In this document: positions 8,424 to 17,600 of the stretch, piece by piece
Layout: the number at the start of each line of letters is the position of its first letter
How positions within the stretch are numbered: position 1 is the stretch's first letter
Program-made: the position numbers and the translations under genes
Assembly: GCA_963787645.1 (NCBI GenBank)
Contig: CAWBDS010000011.1
Span: 62,001 to 126,000 of the forward strand
Length of the DNA: 64,000 nt
Direction of reading: 5' to 3'
Origin: Palsa-504 sp963787645
GTDB lineage: Bacteria > Actinomycetota > Actinomycetes > Streptosporangiales > Streptosporangiaceae
The notes under the pieces: model-generated
Database searches by the model: none
Told to the model about the DNA's origin: nothing
Seen by the model: only the letters and a program-made list of their open reading frames with translations

Positions 8424-9059
8424 CTACCGCGTCTTCGGCCTGGGCATCTTGGGCTGCCTGATGTTCCTCGGGATCGGCCCCTTGGGCGCCTGCAAGGAGG
8501 GCTGCAGCGCCTTCAGCCGGTGGTTGATGTCGCTGACCGCGTCCGGCTTGAGCTTGCGCGGCAGCCGCATGACCTTGCGCTGCAGCTTGCCGATCGGGAC
8601 CTGGCCTTCGCCTTCCCCGATCTGGAACTCGATGATGGGCACCTCGTAGGCCACCCGGGCCACCCGCTTCTTCTCCGCGGCCAGCAGGCTGGCCAGCCTG
8701 GTCGGTGAGCCCTCGCCGACCAGGACGACACCTGGCCTGCCCACGGCCCGGTGCACCACGTCCATGTTCCTGTTGGCCGCGACCGCGGGGGTCACCGTCC
8801 AGTTGCCGCGCATGTTCTCCAGCACCGCGGCCGCCGCCCCTGGCTGTCCTTCGATCGCCGAGTACTGCGCCGCCTGCGCGAACCGGCCGAACAACACCAC
8901 CGTAACCAGCACGCCGAGTAGCACGCCCAGCGGGATGAGCAACGGCGCCAGCCCGGTGAACAGCCCGACCAGGACGAAGACCACCAGCGTGCCGACGCCG
9001 GCGCCGAGCACGATCGGCATCGCCCGGGGGTTGGACCGGTGCACCAGGCCCGCGACCAT
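8424..9059 (-). CDS. DUF4191 family membrane protein (N-terminus probably frameshifted)
   Basis: 211 aa with two adjacent membrane helices (PIVLGAGVGTLVVFVLVGLF and APLLIPLGVLLGVLVTVVLF) and a cytoplasmic C-terminal domain ending in a basic, Pro-rich tail. It is the conserved actinobacterial DUF4191 protein usually found beside lipA. Family members carry about 30 further N-terminal residues. Those residues are present in another frame: an ATG at 9142 gives MSRKPAGDEPLINNAEDLAK, and one missing base near 9070-9080 would connect it through GRLKQIR to MVAGLVHR. The complete gene is therefore probably 8424-9142. Function unknown. Confidence 0.8.
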   Translation of the reverse strand: MVAGLVHRSNPRAMPIVLGAGVGTLVVFVLVGLFTGLAPLLIPLGVLLGVLVTVVLFGRFAQAAQYSAIEGQPGAAAAVLENMRGNWTVTPAVAANRNMDVVHRAVGRPGVVLVGEGSPTRLASLLAAEKKRVARVAYEVPIIEFQIGEGEGQVPIGKLQRKVMRLPRKLKPDAVSDINHRLKALQPSLQAPKGPIPRNIRQPKMPRPKTR

Positions 9060-9208
9060 GCGTATCTGCTTCAGCCGCCGGCCTTGGCCAGGTCCTCAGC
9101 ATTGTTGATCAACGGTTCATCGCCTGCGGGCTTTCTCGACATGCGTGCCATGCTCCGCAGCATATGATTCCCGGGCCCTGAACAGAACCGCAGGTCCCCT
9201 GAATCAGG

Positions 9209-10162
9209 CTAACGCGCGGTCCCCGCCCGGTGCTCGATCGCCTGCGCGTACAGGCGGCCGGCCCGATATGAGGAACGCACCAGGGGACCCGACATGACGC
9301 CGGCGAACCCGAGTCCCAGTGCTTCCTCGCGAAGCTCCGTGAACTCCTCGGGCTTGACCCAGCGCACCACCGGATGGTGCCGGGGCGACGGCCGCAAGTA
9401 CTGGGTGATGGTCAGCAGGTCGCAGCCGGCCGAGCGCAGGTCCCGCATGGCCTCGGTGATCTCGTCCCGTTCCTCGCCCAGCCCCAGGATCAGGTTGGAC
9501 TTGGTCACCAGCCCGGCCTCGCGCGCGGCGCGCAGCACGTCCAGCGACCGCGCGTACCTGAAGCCTGGCCTGATCCGCCGGAAGATCCGGGGCACGGTCT
9601 CGATGTTGTGCGCCAGCACCTGCGGCTGGGCCGAGAAGACCTCCGCGAGCCGGTCCGGCTCGGCGTTGAAGTCGGGAATGAGCAGTTCCACTCCGCAGCC
9701 GGGCACTGCGGCGTGGATCTCCCGGCAGACCTGCGCGTACAGCCAGGCGCCGCCGTCGGGAAGGTCGTCGCGCGCCACGCCGGTCACGGTCGCGTACCGC
9801 AGGCCCATCGCGGCGACCGACTCCGCGACCCGGCGGGGCTCTCCCTCGTCCAGCGGGGCAGGCCTGCCGGTGTCGATCTGGCAGAAGTCGCATCTCCGGG
9901 TGCACTGGTCGCCGCCGATGAGGAACGTGGCCTCGCGGTCCTCCCAGCACTCGAAGATGTTCGGGCAGCCGGCTTCCTCGCACACCGTGTGCAGGCCCTC
10001 GCGGCGGACCAGGGTCTTCAGCTCCGTGTACTCCGGGCCCGTGCGCAGCCGCGTCTTGATCCACGGCGGCTTACGCTCAATGGGAACCTGCGCGTTACGG
10101 GCCTCGAGGCGCAGCAGGCGCCGACCCTCGGGTGCGAGTACCACCCCTCCAGGGTATGTCAC
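9209..10162 (-). CDS. lipA: Lipoyl synthase
   Basis: Radical-SAM enzyme that inserts two sulfurs into octanoyl groups on lipoyl domains of 2-oxoacid dehydrogenases and GcvH. 317 aa. The auxiliary 4Fe-4S cluster ligands are C61, C66 and C72 (VCEEAGCPNIFEC); the radical-SAM cluster ligands are C87, C91 and C94 (CTRRCDFC). The C-terminal RSSY motif supplies the serine ligand of the auxiliary cluster. It starts 15 bp after the lipB stop, so lipB-lipA form an operon. The substrates SucB (this window) and related E2 proteins tie the function to neighbouring genes. Confidence 0.96.
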   Translation of the reverse strand: MTYPGGVVLAPEGRRLLRLEARNAQVPIERKPPWIKTRLRTGPEYTELKTLVRREGLHTVCEEAGCPNIFECWEDREATFLIGGDQCTRRCDFCQIDTGRPAPLDEGEPRRVAESVAAMGLRYATVTGVARDDLPDGGAWLYAQVCREIHAAVPGCGVELLIPDFNAEPDRLAEVFSAQPQVLAHNIETVPRIFRRIRPGFRYARSLDVLRAAREAGLVTKSNLILGLGEERDEITEAMRDLRSAGCDLLTITQYLRPSPRHHPVVRWVKPEEFTELREEALGLGFAGVMSGPLVRSSYRAGRLYAQAIEHRAGTAR

Positions 10163-10177
10163 CCTCCGAACGGAGGG

Positions 10178-10870
10178 TCAGACAGCGTACGTCGGCCGCC
10201 GGGCCAGCACCGCGCGGCCGGACATGCGACGCCAGGCGGGGTAGCCAAGGGCCTCGGCCAGGTGGCGCTCCATGACCGGCGTCGTCTCGGCCACCGTGAC
10301 GCGGCGGCCGGTTTCGGCGGACAGGGTGGTCACCCCGGCGTCGCGGATGCCGCAGGGAACGATGCGGTCATACCACGACAGGTCGCAGTCGCAGTTGAGG
10401 GCGAACCCGTGCATGGTCACGCCCTTGGCGACCCGTGCTCCGATCGCGCCCACCTTGCGGTCGGGCTGGCCCGCTATCCAGGCGCCGCTGCGCCCGGCGA
10501 CGCGCACCGCGGTGACCCCGAACCCGGCGCACGTGCGGATCATGGCTTCCTCGAGCGCGCGCACGTAGGCGACCACGTCCACCGGATCCCGGAGCTTGAT
10601 GATCGGGTAGCCAGTGAGCTGCCCGGGGCCGTGCCAGGTGATCTTGCCGCCGCGGTCCACGTCGATGACCGGTGCGCCCGGATCGCTGAACGGCCGGTCG
10701 GACGCGCGTGTGCGCTTGCCCGCGGTGTATACCGGCTCATGCTCCAGCAGCAGGCAGCTGTCCGGGATCTCGTCCGCGACCCGCCGGGCGTGAACGCGCC
10801 GCTGCAGGTCCCAGCCCTCCAGATACTCCACGGGGGCGCCGAAGCCAAGGTAAACCAGGTCTTCGCTCAC
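10178..10870 (-). CDS. lipB: Octanoyl-[ACP]:protein N-octanoyltransferase
   Basis: Transfers octanoate from acyl carrier protein to the target lysine of lipoyl domains, the step before LipA. 230 aa. The catalytic pair is visible: C173 in RIVPCGIRDAG and K139 in PDRKVGAIG, with the conserved GKITWHGPGQLTGYPI block at about residues 75-90. First gene of a lipB-lipA operon. Family length and all motifs are normal. Confidence 0.96.
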   Translation of the reverse strand: MSEDLVYLGFGAPVEYLEGWDLQRRVHARRVADEIPDSCLLLEHEPVYTAGKRTRASDRPFSDPGAPVIDVDRGGKITWHGPGQLTGYPIIKLRDPVDVVAYVRALEEAMIRTCAGFGVTAVRVAGRSGAWIAGQPDRKVGAIGARVAKGVTMHGFALNCDCDLSWYDRIVPCGIRDAGVTTLSAETGRRVTVAETTPVMERHLAEALGYPAWRRMSGRAVLARRPTYAV

Positions 10871-10944
10871 CTTTCCGAGCTTACGCCCGGCCCCGCACAG
10901 GCCAGGCCAGGTCGAGCACGCAGGAGCGGAGGCACAATGAGGTA

Positions 10945-11630
10945 GTGATAGAAAAGGCCGAGCTGCGCCGGATGAGTCCGGCGCAGCGGCATGAACTGGC
11001 TGGCCTCCTGGCGGAACTCGAGCGGCAGGATCAGGAGCGCCTGGCCGACCTGTATCTCGTTGATCCCAAGCTGCTTCGTGAGCGGCGGCTGGCGCTGATT
11101 GTCTCGGCCGCCTGCTGCGTGGCCCTGGCGGGCTGGATCGTGCTGCTCGTCGCCACGCTGCCGCGCCACTTCAACGCACACCACTGGCGCGCGGTCTGGG
11201 TGAACTTCGACGTGCTCCTGCTGGCGGCATTCGCGGCGACGGCCTGGGCGATATGGCGGCAACGGCAGGTGCTGATCCTGCTGCTCATGCTGCTCGGGGG
11301 CATGCTGTGCTGCGACGCGTGGTTCGACGTCGGCACGTCGCTGGGTACCAGCGGCATCTGGGTGAGCGTCGCGGACGCGGTCTTCGCCGAGCTGCCGCTG
11401 GCCTTCCTGGCCTTCGCCGGGGCGCGCAGCCTGCTCAAGACCACGGTGGTGGCCGGCGAACGAGCTCCGGCCGTACCCGGCCGGCGCCCCGCGTCCCGAT
11501 CGGCGCGGACTGCTCCCTGCGCGGCACGCCACTGTCCGGCAGCGGACTGGAGGAGGCGCTGCCCGCGCGGCTCAAGCGGCGGGTGCCGGGCTCCGTGGAT
11601 GTCACAGCCGGCGATCGCTCCTCGTCTTAG
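10945..11630 (+). CDS. Four-helix membrane protein, 3' part frameshifted
   Basis: Unrecognised protein starting at GTG 10945 (MIEKAELRRMSPAQRHELAG). A charged N-terminal helix of about 45 residues is followed by four membrane segments, including LIVSAACCVALAGWIVLLVA, NFDVLLLAAFAATAWAIW, VLILLLMLLGGMLCC and LPLAFLAFAGARSL. Near 11460-11490 the coding pattern moves to another frame (one missing base), which continues VPIGADCSLRGTPLSGSGLE to a stop at 11628-11630. Without the shift, the frame would run 390 bp into the sigma gene, which is implausible. The gene's last codons contain the ECF41-type promoter of the next gene. Function unknown. Confidence 0.6.
11600..11626 (+). promoter_or_regulatory. 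ECF41-type promoter before the first sigma gene
   Basis: TGTCACA (11600-11606), exactly 16 bases, then CGTC (11623-11626), 30 bp before the sigma start. This equals the promoter consensus I recall for ECF41 sigma factors, and implies autoregulation. Confidence 0.75.
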
Positions 11631-11656
11631 GGGGCAGTGGACCCGAGGAGACGAAC

Positions 11657-12565
11657 GTGGACGTGAGCGATTACGCAGAGTACCGGCCGCTGATGTTTTC
11701 CATCGCCTACCGGATGACCGGGAGCGTCGGCGACGCCGAGGACATCGTGCAGGAGGCGTTCCTCCGCCTGACCAGGCAACCGGCCCCGAAGGCGCCAAAG
11801 GCCTACCTGGCTACGATCACCACCCGGCTGGCCATAGACCACCTGCGCTCGGCCCGGGTCCGGCGCGAGGCCTACGTCGGGACCTGGCTGCCCGAGCCGC
11901 TCATGGAGTCGGAGGATCCGGCGGAGCGCGCGGAGACGTCCGATTCGCTGTCGATGGCGTTCCTGGTGCTGCTGGAGAGCCTGTCACCGGCCGAACGCGC
12001 GGTGTTCCTGCTCCGTGAGGTGTTCGGCTATGAGCACCGGGAGATCGCGGAGATCACCGGCAAGACCGAGGCCGCCTGTCGGCAGACCTTCGCCCGGGCC
12101 CGCCGCCGCGTCGACGAGGGCAGGCCGCGGTTCGAGACCACACGCGCCGAGGGCGAGGAGCTGACCGGCCTGTTCCTGGACGTGGCCCGCGGCGGCGACA
12201 TGGGCGTGCTGTTCAAGCGGCTGGCGCCGGACGTGCTGTTCTACGGTGACAGCGGCGGCCTGGGCGAGACCACGTTCATCGCTCCGGTGGCCGGCCGCGA
12301 CCAGGTGGCCGAGGTGGTCCGGGTGCAAGTGCAGCGGACGGCGCAGCTGGGCGCCAGCCTCGAACCGACCTGGGTCAACGGCCAGCCCGGCCTGCTGGCC
12401 CGCGACGCCGACGGGGCCCTGATCGCGGTCATCGCGTTCGACGTCCTCGACGGCCAGGTGCAGGCCATCAGGGTGGTCGCGAACCCGGAGAAGCTGCGCC
12501 ACATCGGCCCGATCTCACGGACCTGGCACCTTCGGTGGCGCGAAGAACAGGAGGACGACCGCTGA
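11657..12565 (+). CDS. ECF41 (SigJ-like) RNA polymerase sigma factor
   Basis: 302 aa. Sigma region 2 opens with YRPLMFSIAYRMTGSVGDAE and DIVQEAFLRL; region 4 has SPAERAVFLLREVFGYEHRE and ITGKTEAACRQ. The fused C-terminal SnoaL-like extension is the hallmark of ECF41, which lacks a separate anti-sigma factor: the linker motif WLPEP is at residues 77-81 and the terminal NPEKL at 276-280. The usual DGGG motif reads DSGGLG here. The extension is known in this group to control activity. An exact ECF41-type promoter lies 30 bp upstream. The next gene is an NAD-dependent epimerase, the typical ECF41 partner (carboxymuconolactone decarboxylase, oxidoreductase or epimerase). Confidence 0.92.
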   Translation: MDVSDYAEYRPLMFSIAYRMTGSVGDAEDIVQEAFLRLTRQPAPKAPKAYLATITTRLAIDHLRSARVRREAYVGTWLPEPLMESEDPAERAETSDSLSMAFLVLLESLSPAERAVFLLREVFGYEHREIAEITGKTEAACRQTFARARRRVDEGRPRFETTRAEGEELTGLFLDVARGGDMGVLFKRLAPDVLFYGDSGGLGETTFIAPVAGRDQVAEVVRVQVQRTAQLGASLEPTWVNGQPGLLARDADGALIAVIAFDVLDGQVQAIRVVANPEKLRHIGPISRTWHLRWREEQEDDR

Positions 12566-12566
12566 G

Positions 12567-12593
12567 TGTCACGCCGACCCAGGCTCTGGCGTC
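12567..12593 (+). promoter_or_regulatory. ECF41-type promoter before the epimerase gene
   Basis: TGTCACG (12567-12573), 16 bases, CGTC (12590-12593). It differs from the consensus only in the last base of the -35 element. It begins 2 bp after the sigma stop and lies 34 bp before the epimerase start. Confidence 0.7.
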
Positions 12594-12627
12594 GTAGGAG
12601 GCATACCTTCAACCCAAGGGAGCCGTA

Positions 12628-13557
12628 ATGCGAGTCTTCGTCGCGGGTGCGACCGGAGCGATCGGCCGCTACCTGATTCCGGACCTGGTCGCCGCCGGGC
12701 ACCAGGTCACCGGCAGCACCCGCTCCCCGGCCAAGGCGGGGGACCTGGGAAAGGCGGGAGCAACCCCGGTCATCTTCGACGGCCTGGACCGCGAGGCGGT
12801 GCTCAAGGCCGTCCAGGCGGCGCAGCCCGAGGTTATCGTGCACCAGATGACCGCGCTGGCCAGCATGCGTAACTTCCGCCGCTTCGACACCGAGTTCGCG
12901 GCCACCAACGAGTTGCGCCGCAATGGCACCGACTACCTCCTCGAGGCGGCGCAAGCCGCCGGCACCCGCCGATTCATCGCGCAGAGCTTCATCGGCTGGA
13001 ACAACCTCAGGACCGGCGGCCCGGTCAAGAGCGAGGAAGATCCGCTGGACCCGGACCCCCTCCCGGCGACCAGGCAGTCCATGGCGGCGATCAGGCACGT
13101 CGAACAGACCGTGCCGCAGGCGGTGCCCGAAGGGCTGGTCCTGCGTTACGGCATGTTCTACGGCCCGGGCGCGTCGGAATCCATGCTCGACATCGTGCGC
13201 AAGCGCCAGATGCCCGTCATCGGCGGGGGCACGGGCATCTGGTCGTTCATCGAGGTGACCGACGCGGCCGCGGCCACCGCCCTGGCCGTGACCCGCGGCG
13301 AGCCCGGCGTCTACAACATCGTGGACGACGACCCGGCGCCGGTGTCGGACTGGCTGCCCTACCTGTCGGAATGCCTGGGCGTGAAACCGCCCATGCGTGT
13401 CCCCGGGTGGCTGGGCAGACTGTTGGCGGGTCCGCTCGTGGTCTCGCTGATGACTGAGGCGCGCGGCTCCTCCAACGCCAAGGCCAGGCGCGAGCTCGGC
13501 TGGGCTCCCGCCTACCCGAGCTGGCGGGACGGCTTCCCCCGGTGGGTAAAGCAATGA
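12628..13557 (+). CDS. NAD(P)-dependent epimerase/oxidoreductase, ECF41 partner
   Basis: 309-aa extended short-chain dehydrogenase fold. The N-terminal dinucleotide-binding motif is VAGATGAIGRYL (G-x-x-G-x-x-G). The active-site region has IAQSFIGWNN in place of the classical YxxxK, as in several atypical SDRs, and the C-terminus ends GWAPAYPSWRDGF, a usual ending of epimerase-like members. Substrate not known. It is preceded by an ECF41-type promoter and an AAGGGA ribosome-binding site, and its stop overlaps the start of the second sigma gene (ATGA), so the two are translationally coupled. It is the likely target gene of the sigma pair. Confidence 0.85.
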   Translation: MRVFVAGATGAIGRYLIPDLVAAGHQVTGSTRSPAKAGDLGKAGATPVIFDGLDREAVLKAVQAAQPEVIVHQMTALASMRNFRRFDTEFAATNELRRNGTDYLLEAAQAAGTRRFIAQSFIGWNNLRTGGPVKSEEDPLDPDPLPATRQSMAAIRHVEQTVPQAVPEGLVLRYGMFYGPGASESMLDIVRKRQMPVIGGGTGIWSFIEVTDAAAATALAVTRGEPGVYNIVDDDPAPVSDWLPYLSECLGVKPPMRVPGWLGRLLAGPLVVSLMTEARGSSNAKARRELGWAPAYPSWRDGFPRWVKQ

Positions 13558-14463
13558 CCGGGCTGGACCTCTACTCGGAGCTGAGACCGCTGATGTTCTC
13601 GATCGCCTACCGGATGACCGGGAGCGTCGGTGACGCCGAGGACATCGTCCAGGAGGCGTACCTGCGGCTGACCCGGGTGCTGCGCGACGGCGGCAGCATC
13701 GACTCGCCCCAGGCGTACCTGGCCACCGTCACCACCCGGCTGGCCATCAGCCACCTGCGGTCCGCTCGGGTGCGCCGGGAATCCTACGTGGGCGCCTGGC
13801 TGCCCGAGCCCTTGGTGGCCGACACCCGAACCGATCCGGCGGAGCAGGCGGAGATGTCCGATTCGCTGTCGATGGCGTTCCTGGTCCTGCTGGAAAGCCT
13901 GTCCCCGGCCGAACGCGCCGTGTTCTTGCTACACGAGGTGTTCGGTTACGACCACAGGCAGATCGCGCGGATCACCGGCAAATCCGAGCCGAACTGCCGT
14001 CAGATCTTGGCCCGCGCCCGGCAGCGTATCGACGAGGGCAAGCCGCGCTTCGAGGTATCCCGTAGCCAGCTCGACGAGGTGGCCCGCCGGTTTTTCGCCG
14101 CCGCCGCGGGCGGCGACCTGGCCGGGCTGCTCGAGCTGCTGGCGCCCGATGTCGTCGCCATCGGTGACGGAGGCGGCAAGGCCTGGGCCACGGCCACGCC
14201 GATCCACGGCCGGGACCGGGTCGCCCGGTTCGCGCTCGGGCTATTCCGCGTGGCGCCGAAGCTGGGTGCCCGCCTCAAGCTGGCCTGGGTCAACGGCCAG
14301 CCTGGCGCGGTCACCTACGATGCCGAGGGCCGCGTCATCAACGTCTTCGCGCTCGACATCGCCGACGGCATGGTGCAGGCGGTCAGGTCCGTGATCAACC
14401 CCGACAAGCTCCGGCACCTCGGCCCCACCTCCGATGTGGCGCTCCGGGCGCCGCGCGACTTAG
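13554..14463 (+). CDS. Second ECF41 sigma factor, stop apparently lost
   Basis: Close paralogue of the sigma gene at 11657; the first 30 conserved residues (RPLMFSIAYRMTGSVGDAED) are nearly identical. Motifs: WLPEP at about 82-86, DGGGK near 203, NPDKL close to the expected end. It starts with the ATG of an ATGA overlap with the epimerase. After NPDKLRHLGPTSDVALRAPR family proteins stop, but the frame here stays open to 15089, running out of phase through the dioxygenase gene. A TAG at 14461-14463 is one phase away, so a small indel near 14440-14460 is the best explanation. Without it the product would carry some 200 aberrant residues. Confidence 0.85.
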
Positions 14464-14473
14464 CCTGTCGGCC

Positions 14474-15343
14474 ATGGCCACCGATTTTACCGAGCAAACC
14501 GCCGCCGCCGCGGTCGTGGACAGCTTCGCGGACACGCCCGACCCGCGGCTGCGTGAGCTGCTGGCCGCCCTGGTCAGGCATTTGCACGCGTTGGTCAGGG
14601 AGACTGAGCCCACGGTCGCCGAGTGGCAGCGCGCGATCGAGTTCCTCACCGCTACCGGGCAGAAATGCGATGCCGAACGGCAGGAATTCATCCTGCTCTC
14701 CGACGTGCTCGGCGTTTCCATGCTGGTGGAGACCATCAACAACCGGGCGGTCAACGGCGCGACGGAATCCACCGTGCTCGGCCCGTTCCACATGGTGCAA
14801 TCCCCGCGCCGGAACCTGGGCGACAGCATCGACCTGGCCGGCACCGGCACCCCGTGCGTGGTCAGGGGCCGGGTGCTCTCGGCCGACGGCTCGCCGTTGC
14901 CCGGGGCTGAACTGGACGTGTGGCAAGCGAGCGACCACGGCTTTTACGATGTGCAGCAGCCCGGCGTGCAGGCACGCGGTAACGGCCGCGGCCTGTTCAC
15001 CGCCGGCCAGGACGGGGCCTTCTGGCTCCGCACGGTGGTGCCGAGCCACTATCCGATTCCCACCGACGGCCCGGTCGGCGCGCTTCTGAACGCCACCAAA
15101 CGGCACCCCTACCGCCCGGCGCACATCCATTTCATCGTCACCGCCCCCGGTCACCGGGCGCTGACCACGCACATTTTCGTGGCCGGAAGCCCGTACATCG
15201 AATCGGACGCCGTGTTCGCGGTGAAAAACAGCCTCATCGTAGAGTTCACGCCCGCCGATGACCCGGCGCAGATGGCCGAATACGGGCTCAACCGTCCGTT
15301 CAGAATAGCTAATTTTGATATCATTTTGCAACTGAAGAGCTAA
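14474..15343 (+). CDS. Intradiol ring-cleavage dioxygenase (hydroxyquinol/catechol 1,2-dioxygenase type)
   Basis: 289 aa. Opens the aromatic ring of a catechol or hydroxyquinol between its hydroxyls using non-haem Fe(III) and O2, feeding the beta-ketoadipate route. An N-terminal helical dimerisation domain (residues 1-100) precedes the catalytic beta-sandwich. The four iron ligands can be placed: Tyr in HGFYDVQQP, Tyr in RHPYRPAHIHF and the two His in the same block. TVLGPFHM is a conserved opening of the catalytic domain. Length and motifs fit hydroxyquinol 1,2-dioxygenase best, but the aromatic substrate is not decidable by eye. The gene follows the second sigma within 10 bp and is probably co-transcribed with the epimerase. 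Confidence 0.88.
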   Translation: MATDFTEQTAAAAVVDSFADTPDPRLRELLAALVRHLHALVRETEPTVAEWQRAIEFLTATGQKCDAERQEFILLSDVLGVSMLVETINNRAVNGATESTVLGPFHMVQSPRRNLGDSIDLAGTGTPCVVRGRVLSADGSPLPGAELDVWQASDHGFYDVQQPGVQARGNGRGLFTAGQDGAFWLRTVVPSHYPIPTDGPVGALLNATKRHPYRPAHIHFIVTAPGHRALTTHIFVAGSPYIESDAVFAVKNSLIVEFTPADDPAQMAEYGLNRPFRIANFDIILQLKS

Positions 15344-15462
15344 AAGCATTTTCCCGAACGGACGGTGGTGCGTGTAAGCCGGCGAACGGGGGGGTGGCCC
15401 GGCAGGCCGGAAGCGGCCTAAGCTGTCTGCTTGTTGCGCTACCGATAGGGACGCGGCCTGTG

Positions 15463-17600
15463 ATGACCAACGACGGCTCCAACGGTGCGAGGGCTCGGCC
15501 GACGGCTCGTGAGCTGCGCGGCCTGGTCCTGGGCCGCGGCGACGACGACGGCGGCGGATCCGATCCTGCCGGGGGTACACTGCTCCCGCCCCCGCTCCAG
15601 CTTTTCGTGCTCAGCTTCCTGATGCTGTTCGTCGAGCTGGCGCTCATCCGGTGGTCCGGGGCGCTGGTCATCTACCTGTCGTACTTCTCCAACTTCGTCC
15701 TGCTCGGCAGCTTCCTCGGCATCGGTATCGGGTTCCTGCGGGCGCGGGCCAAGGTCAACCTGTTCCCGTGGGCCCCGGTCATGCTGGCCCTGCTGATCCT
15801 GTTCGTCCGGGCGTTCCCGGTCCAGGTCATCAGGAACGGGCAGCAACTGCTGTTCTTCGGCTTCGGGACGTTCCACGCCAGCGGGCCGCCCACCTGGGTC
15901 ACGCTGCCCATCGTCTTCGTGGCCGTCGCCGCGGTCATGGCCATGATCGGCGAAGGCGTCGCCCGGACGTTCGTGCGATTCCGGCCGCTGGACGCCTACC
16001 GGCTGGACATCGGCGGCAGCATCGCCGGGATCGCCGCCTTCTCGCTGCTGTCATTCCTCGACGCCAAGCCGGTCATCGGGCCCTCGTCGTCGCGGTGGTA
16101 ATGCTGCTGCTCTACGGCACGCGCGCCGGCCTGCTCCAGGTCGCCGCGGTCGTGGCCCTGGTGATGCTGCTCTGGTCTGAATCCCTGTCATCCACCGACA
16201 TCTGGTCGCCTTACTACCGCATCTCGTATGTGAAGGCGGGCGATACGTACGCCATCAACGTGAACGGGATCCCGCACCAGAACATTGTCCCGGTCACCAA
16301 GCTGGGCCCGGTTTATTCCCTGCCGTATCTGCATGCCCCCGGCAACCCGCTCAACAACGTGCTGATCATCGGGGCCGGTACCGGCGACGACGTCGCGAAC
16401 GCCCTCCGAAGGGGCGCAAGGCATGTCGACGCGGTAGAGATCGACCCCGAGCTGTACCAGTTGGGCAAGCGGCTCAACCCGGATCATCCCTACCAGGATG
16501 CCAGGGTCACCGTGCACGTCAACGACGGCCGCGCGTTCCTGGAGCAGACGCACGCCAGGTACGACATGATCCTGTTCGCCCTGCCCGACTCGCTGACCCT
16601 GGTGGCCGGGCAGTCCTCGCTGCGGCTGGAGAGCTACCTGTTCACGCTCCAGGCGGTGGAAACGGCCAAGGCCCACCTCAACCCGGGCGACGGCCTGTTC
16701 GCCATGTACAACTATTACCGGACGCAGTGGCTGCGCGACCGGCTGGCGAACACACTAGAGGTGGCCTACGGGCACGCCCCATGCGCCGATGGCAACGCCA
16801 ACGTGCTCGCCATGCTGTCCGTCAGCATCAACCCGTCCGTGATGCACTGCGGGACGGTCTGGCACCGCCCGTCGAACGTGATTCCGCCTGCCACCGACGA
16901 CCATCCGTTCGTGTACCTGGACGGCAACTCGATCCCTTCGCTGTACCTGGTGACGCTGGGCCTGATCCTGCTGGCATCGATCGCCCTGGTGCGACCGGCG
17001 TCCGGGCCGTACCGGAGGATGACCGGCTACCTAGACCTGTTTTTCATGGGCGCGGCGTTCATGCTGCTGGAGACGAAGAACATCGTGCAGTTCGCACTGC
17101 TGTTCGGCACCACCTGGTTCGTCAACGCGCTGGTCATAGCGGGCGTGCTGATAGCGGTGCTCGCGGCGGTGGAGGTCTCCCGGCACGTGGTGGTCCGGCG
17201 GCAGGCCCCGCTGTACGCCGGCTTGCTGGCCGCGCTGGTCCTGGCCTGGGCGGTCCGGCCTGAATCGCTGCTGACCCTGTCGCCGCTGCCCCGGTTCGTC
17301 GTGGCGGTCGTCATCGCCTTCACGCCGATCTTCCTGGCCAACATGGTCTTCGCCCAGCGGTTCCGCGCCGTCGCGGATTCCGGTGCCGCGTTCGGTGCCA
17401 ACCTGCTCGGCGCGCTGGTCGGCGGGGTCCTGGAGTACCTGTCGCTGATCATCGGGTACCGGTGGCTGCTGGCCGTCGTGGCGCTGCTCTACGGGCTCGC
17501 GTTCATCACCGGCGGCGCCTACCGTCGGTGGGCGTACAGGCCGGCGCGGGGAATCCTGCGGCCGCCTCGATGGATGCTGGCCAGGCCGATGAGCCGGTAG
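15463..17600 (+). CDS. Spermidine-synthase-like membrane protein, one frameshift
   Basis: About 712 aa in two frames joined near 16070-16085, with one base missing. The N-terminal part holds membrane helices (LQLFVLSFLMLFVELALI, YFSNFVLLGSFLGIGIGF, WVTLPIVFVAVAAVMAMI). The middle is a Rossmann methyltransferase-like domain of the spermine/spermidine synthase family: NVLIIGAGTGDDVANALRRG, then VDAVEIDPELYQLGK and VNDGRAFLEQ. The C-terminal third has six or more helices (for example LYLVTLGLILLASIALV and VVAVVIAFTPIFLANMVF). Membrane-fused aminopropyltransferase-like proteins are common in bacteria but their substrate is mostly unknown. Its 3' end overlaps the convergent glycosyltransferase gene by 82 bp. 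Confidence 0.8.

Noticed and set aside
10708..12018. A 436-aa frame spanning the membrane protein and half the sigma gene
   Set aside because: It overlaps 360 bp of the conserved ECF41 gene in another phase. The coding pattern moves to the frame ending at 11630.
13554..15089. A 500-residue sigma factor extending across the dioxygenase
   Set aside because: The extension is out of phase with a well-conserved dioxygenase gene and has no coding character of its own. Treated as a lost stop.
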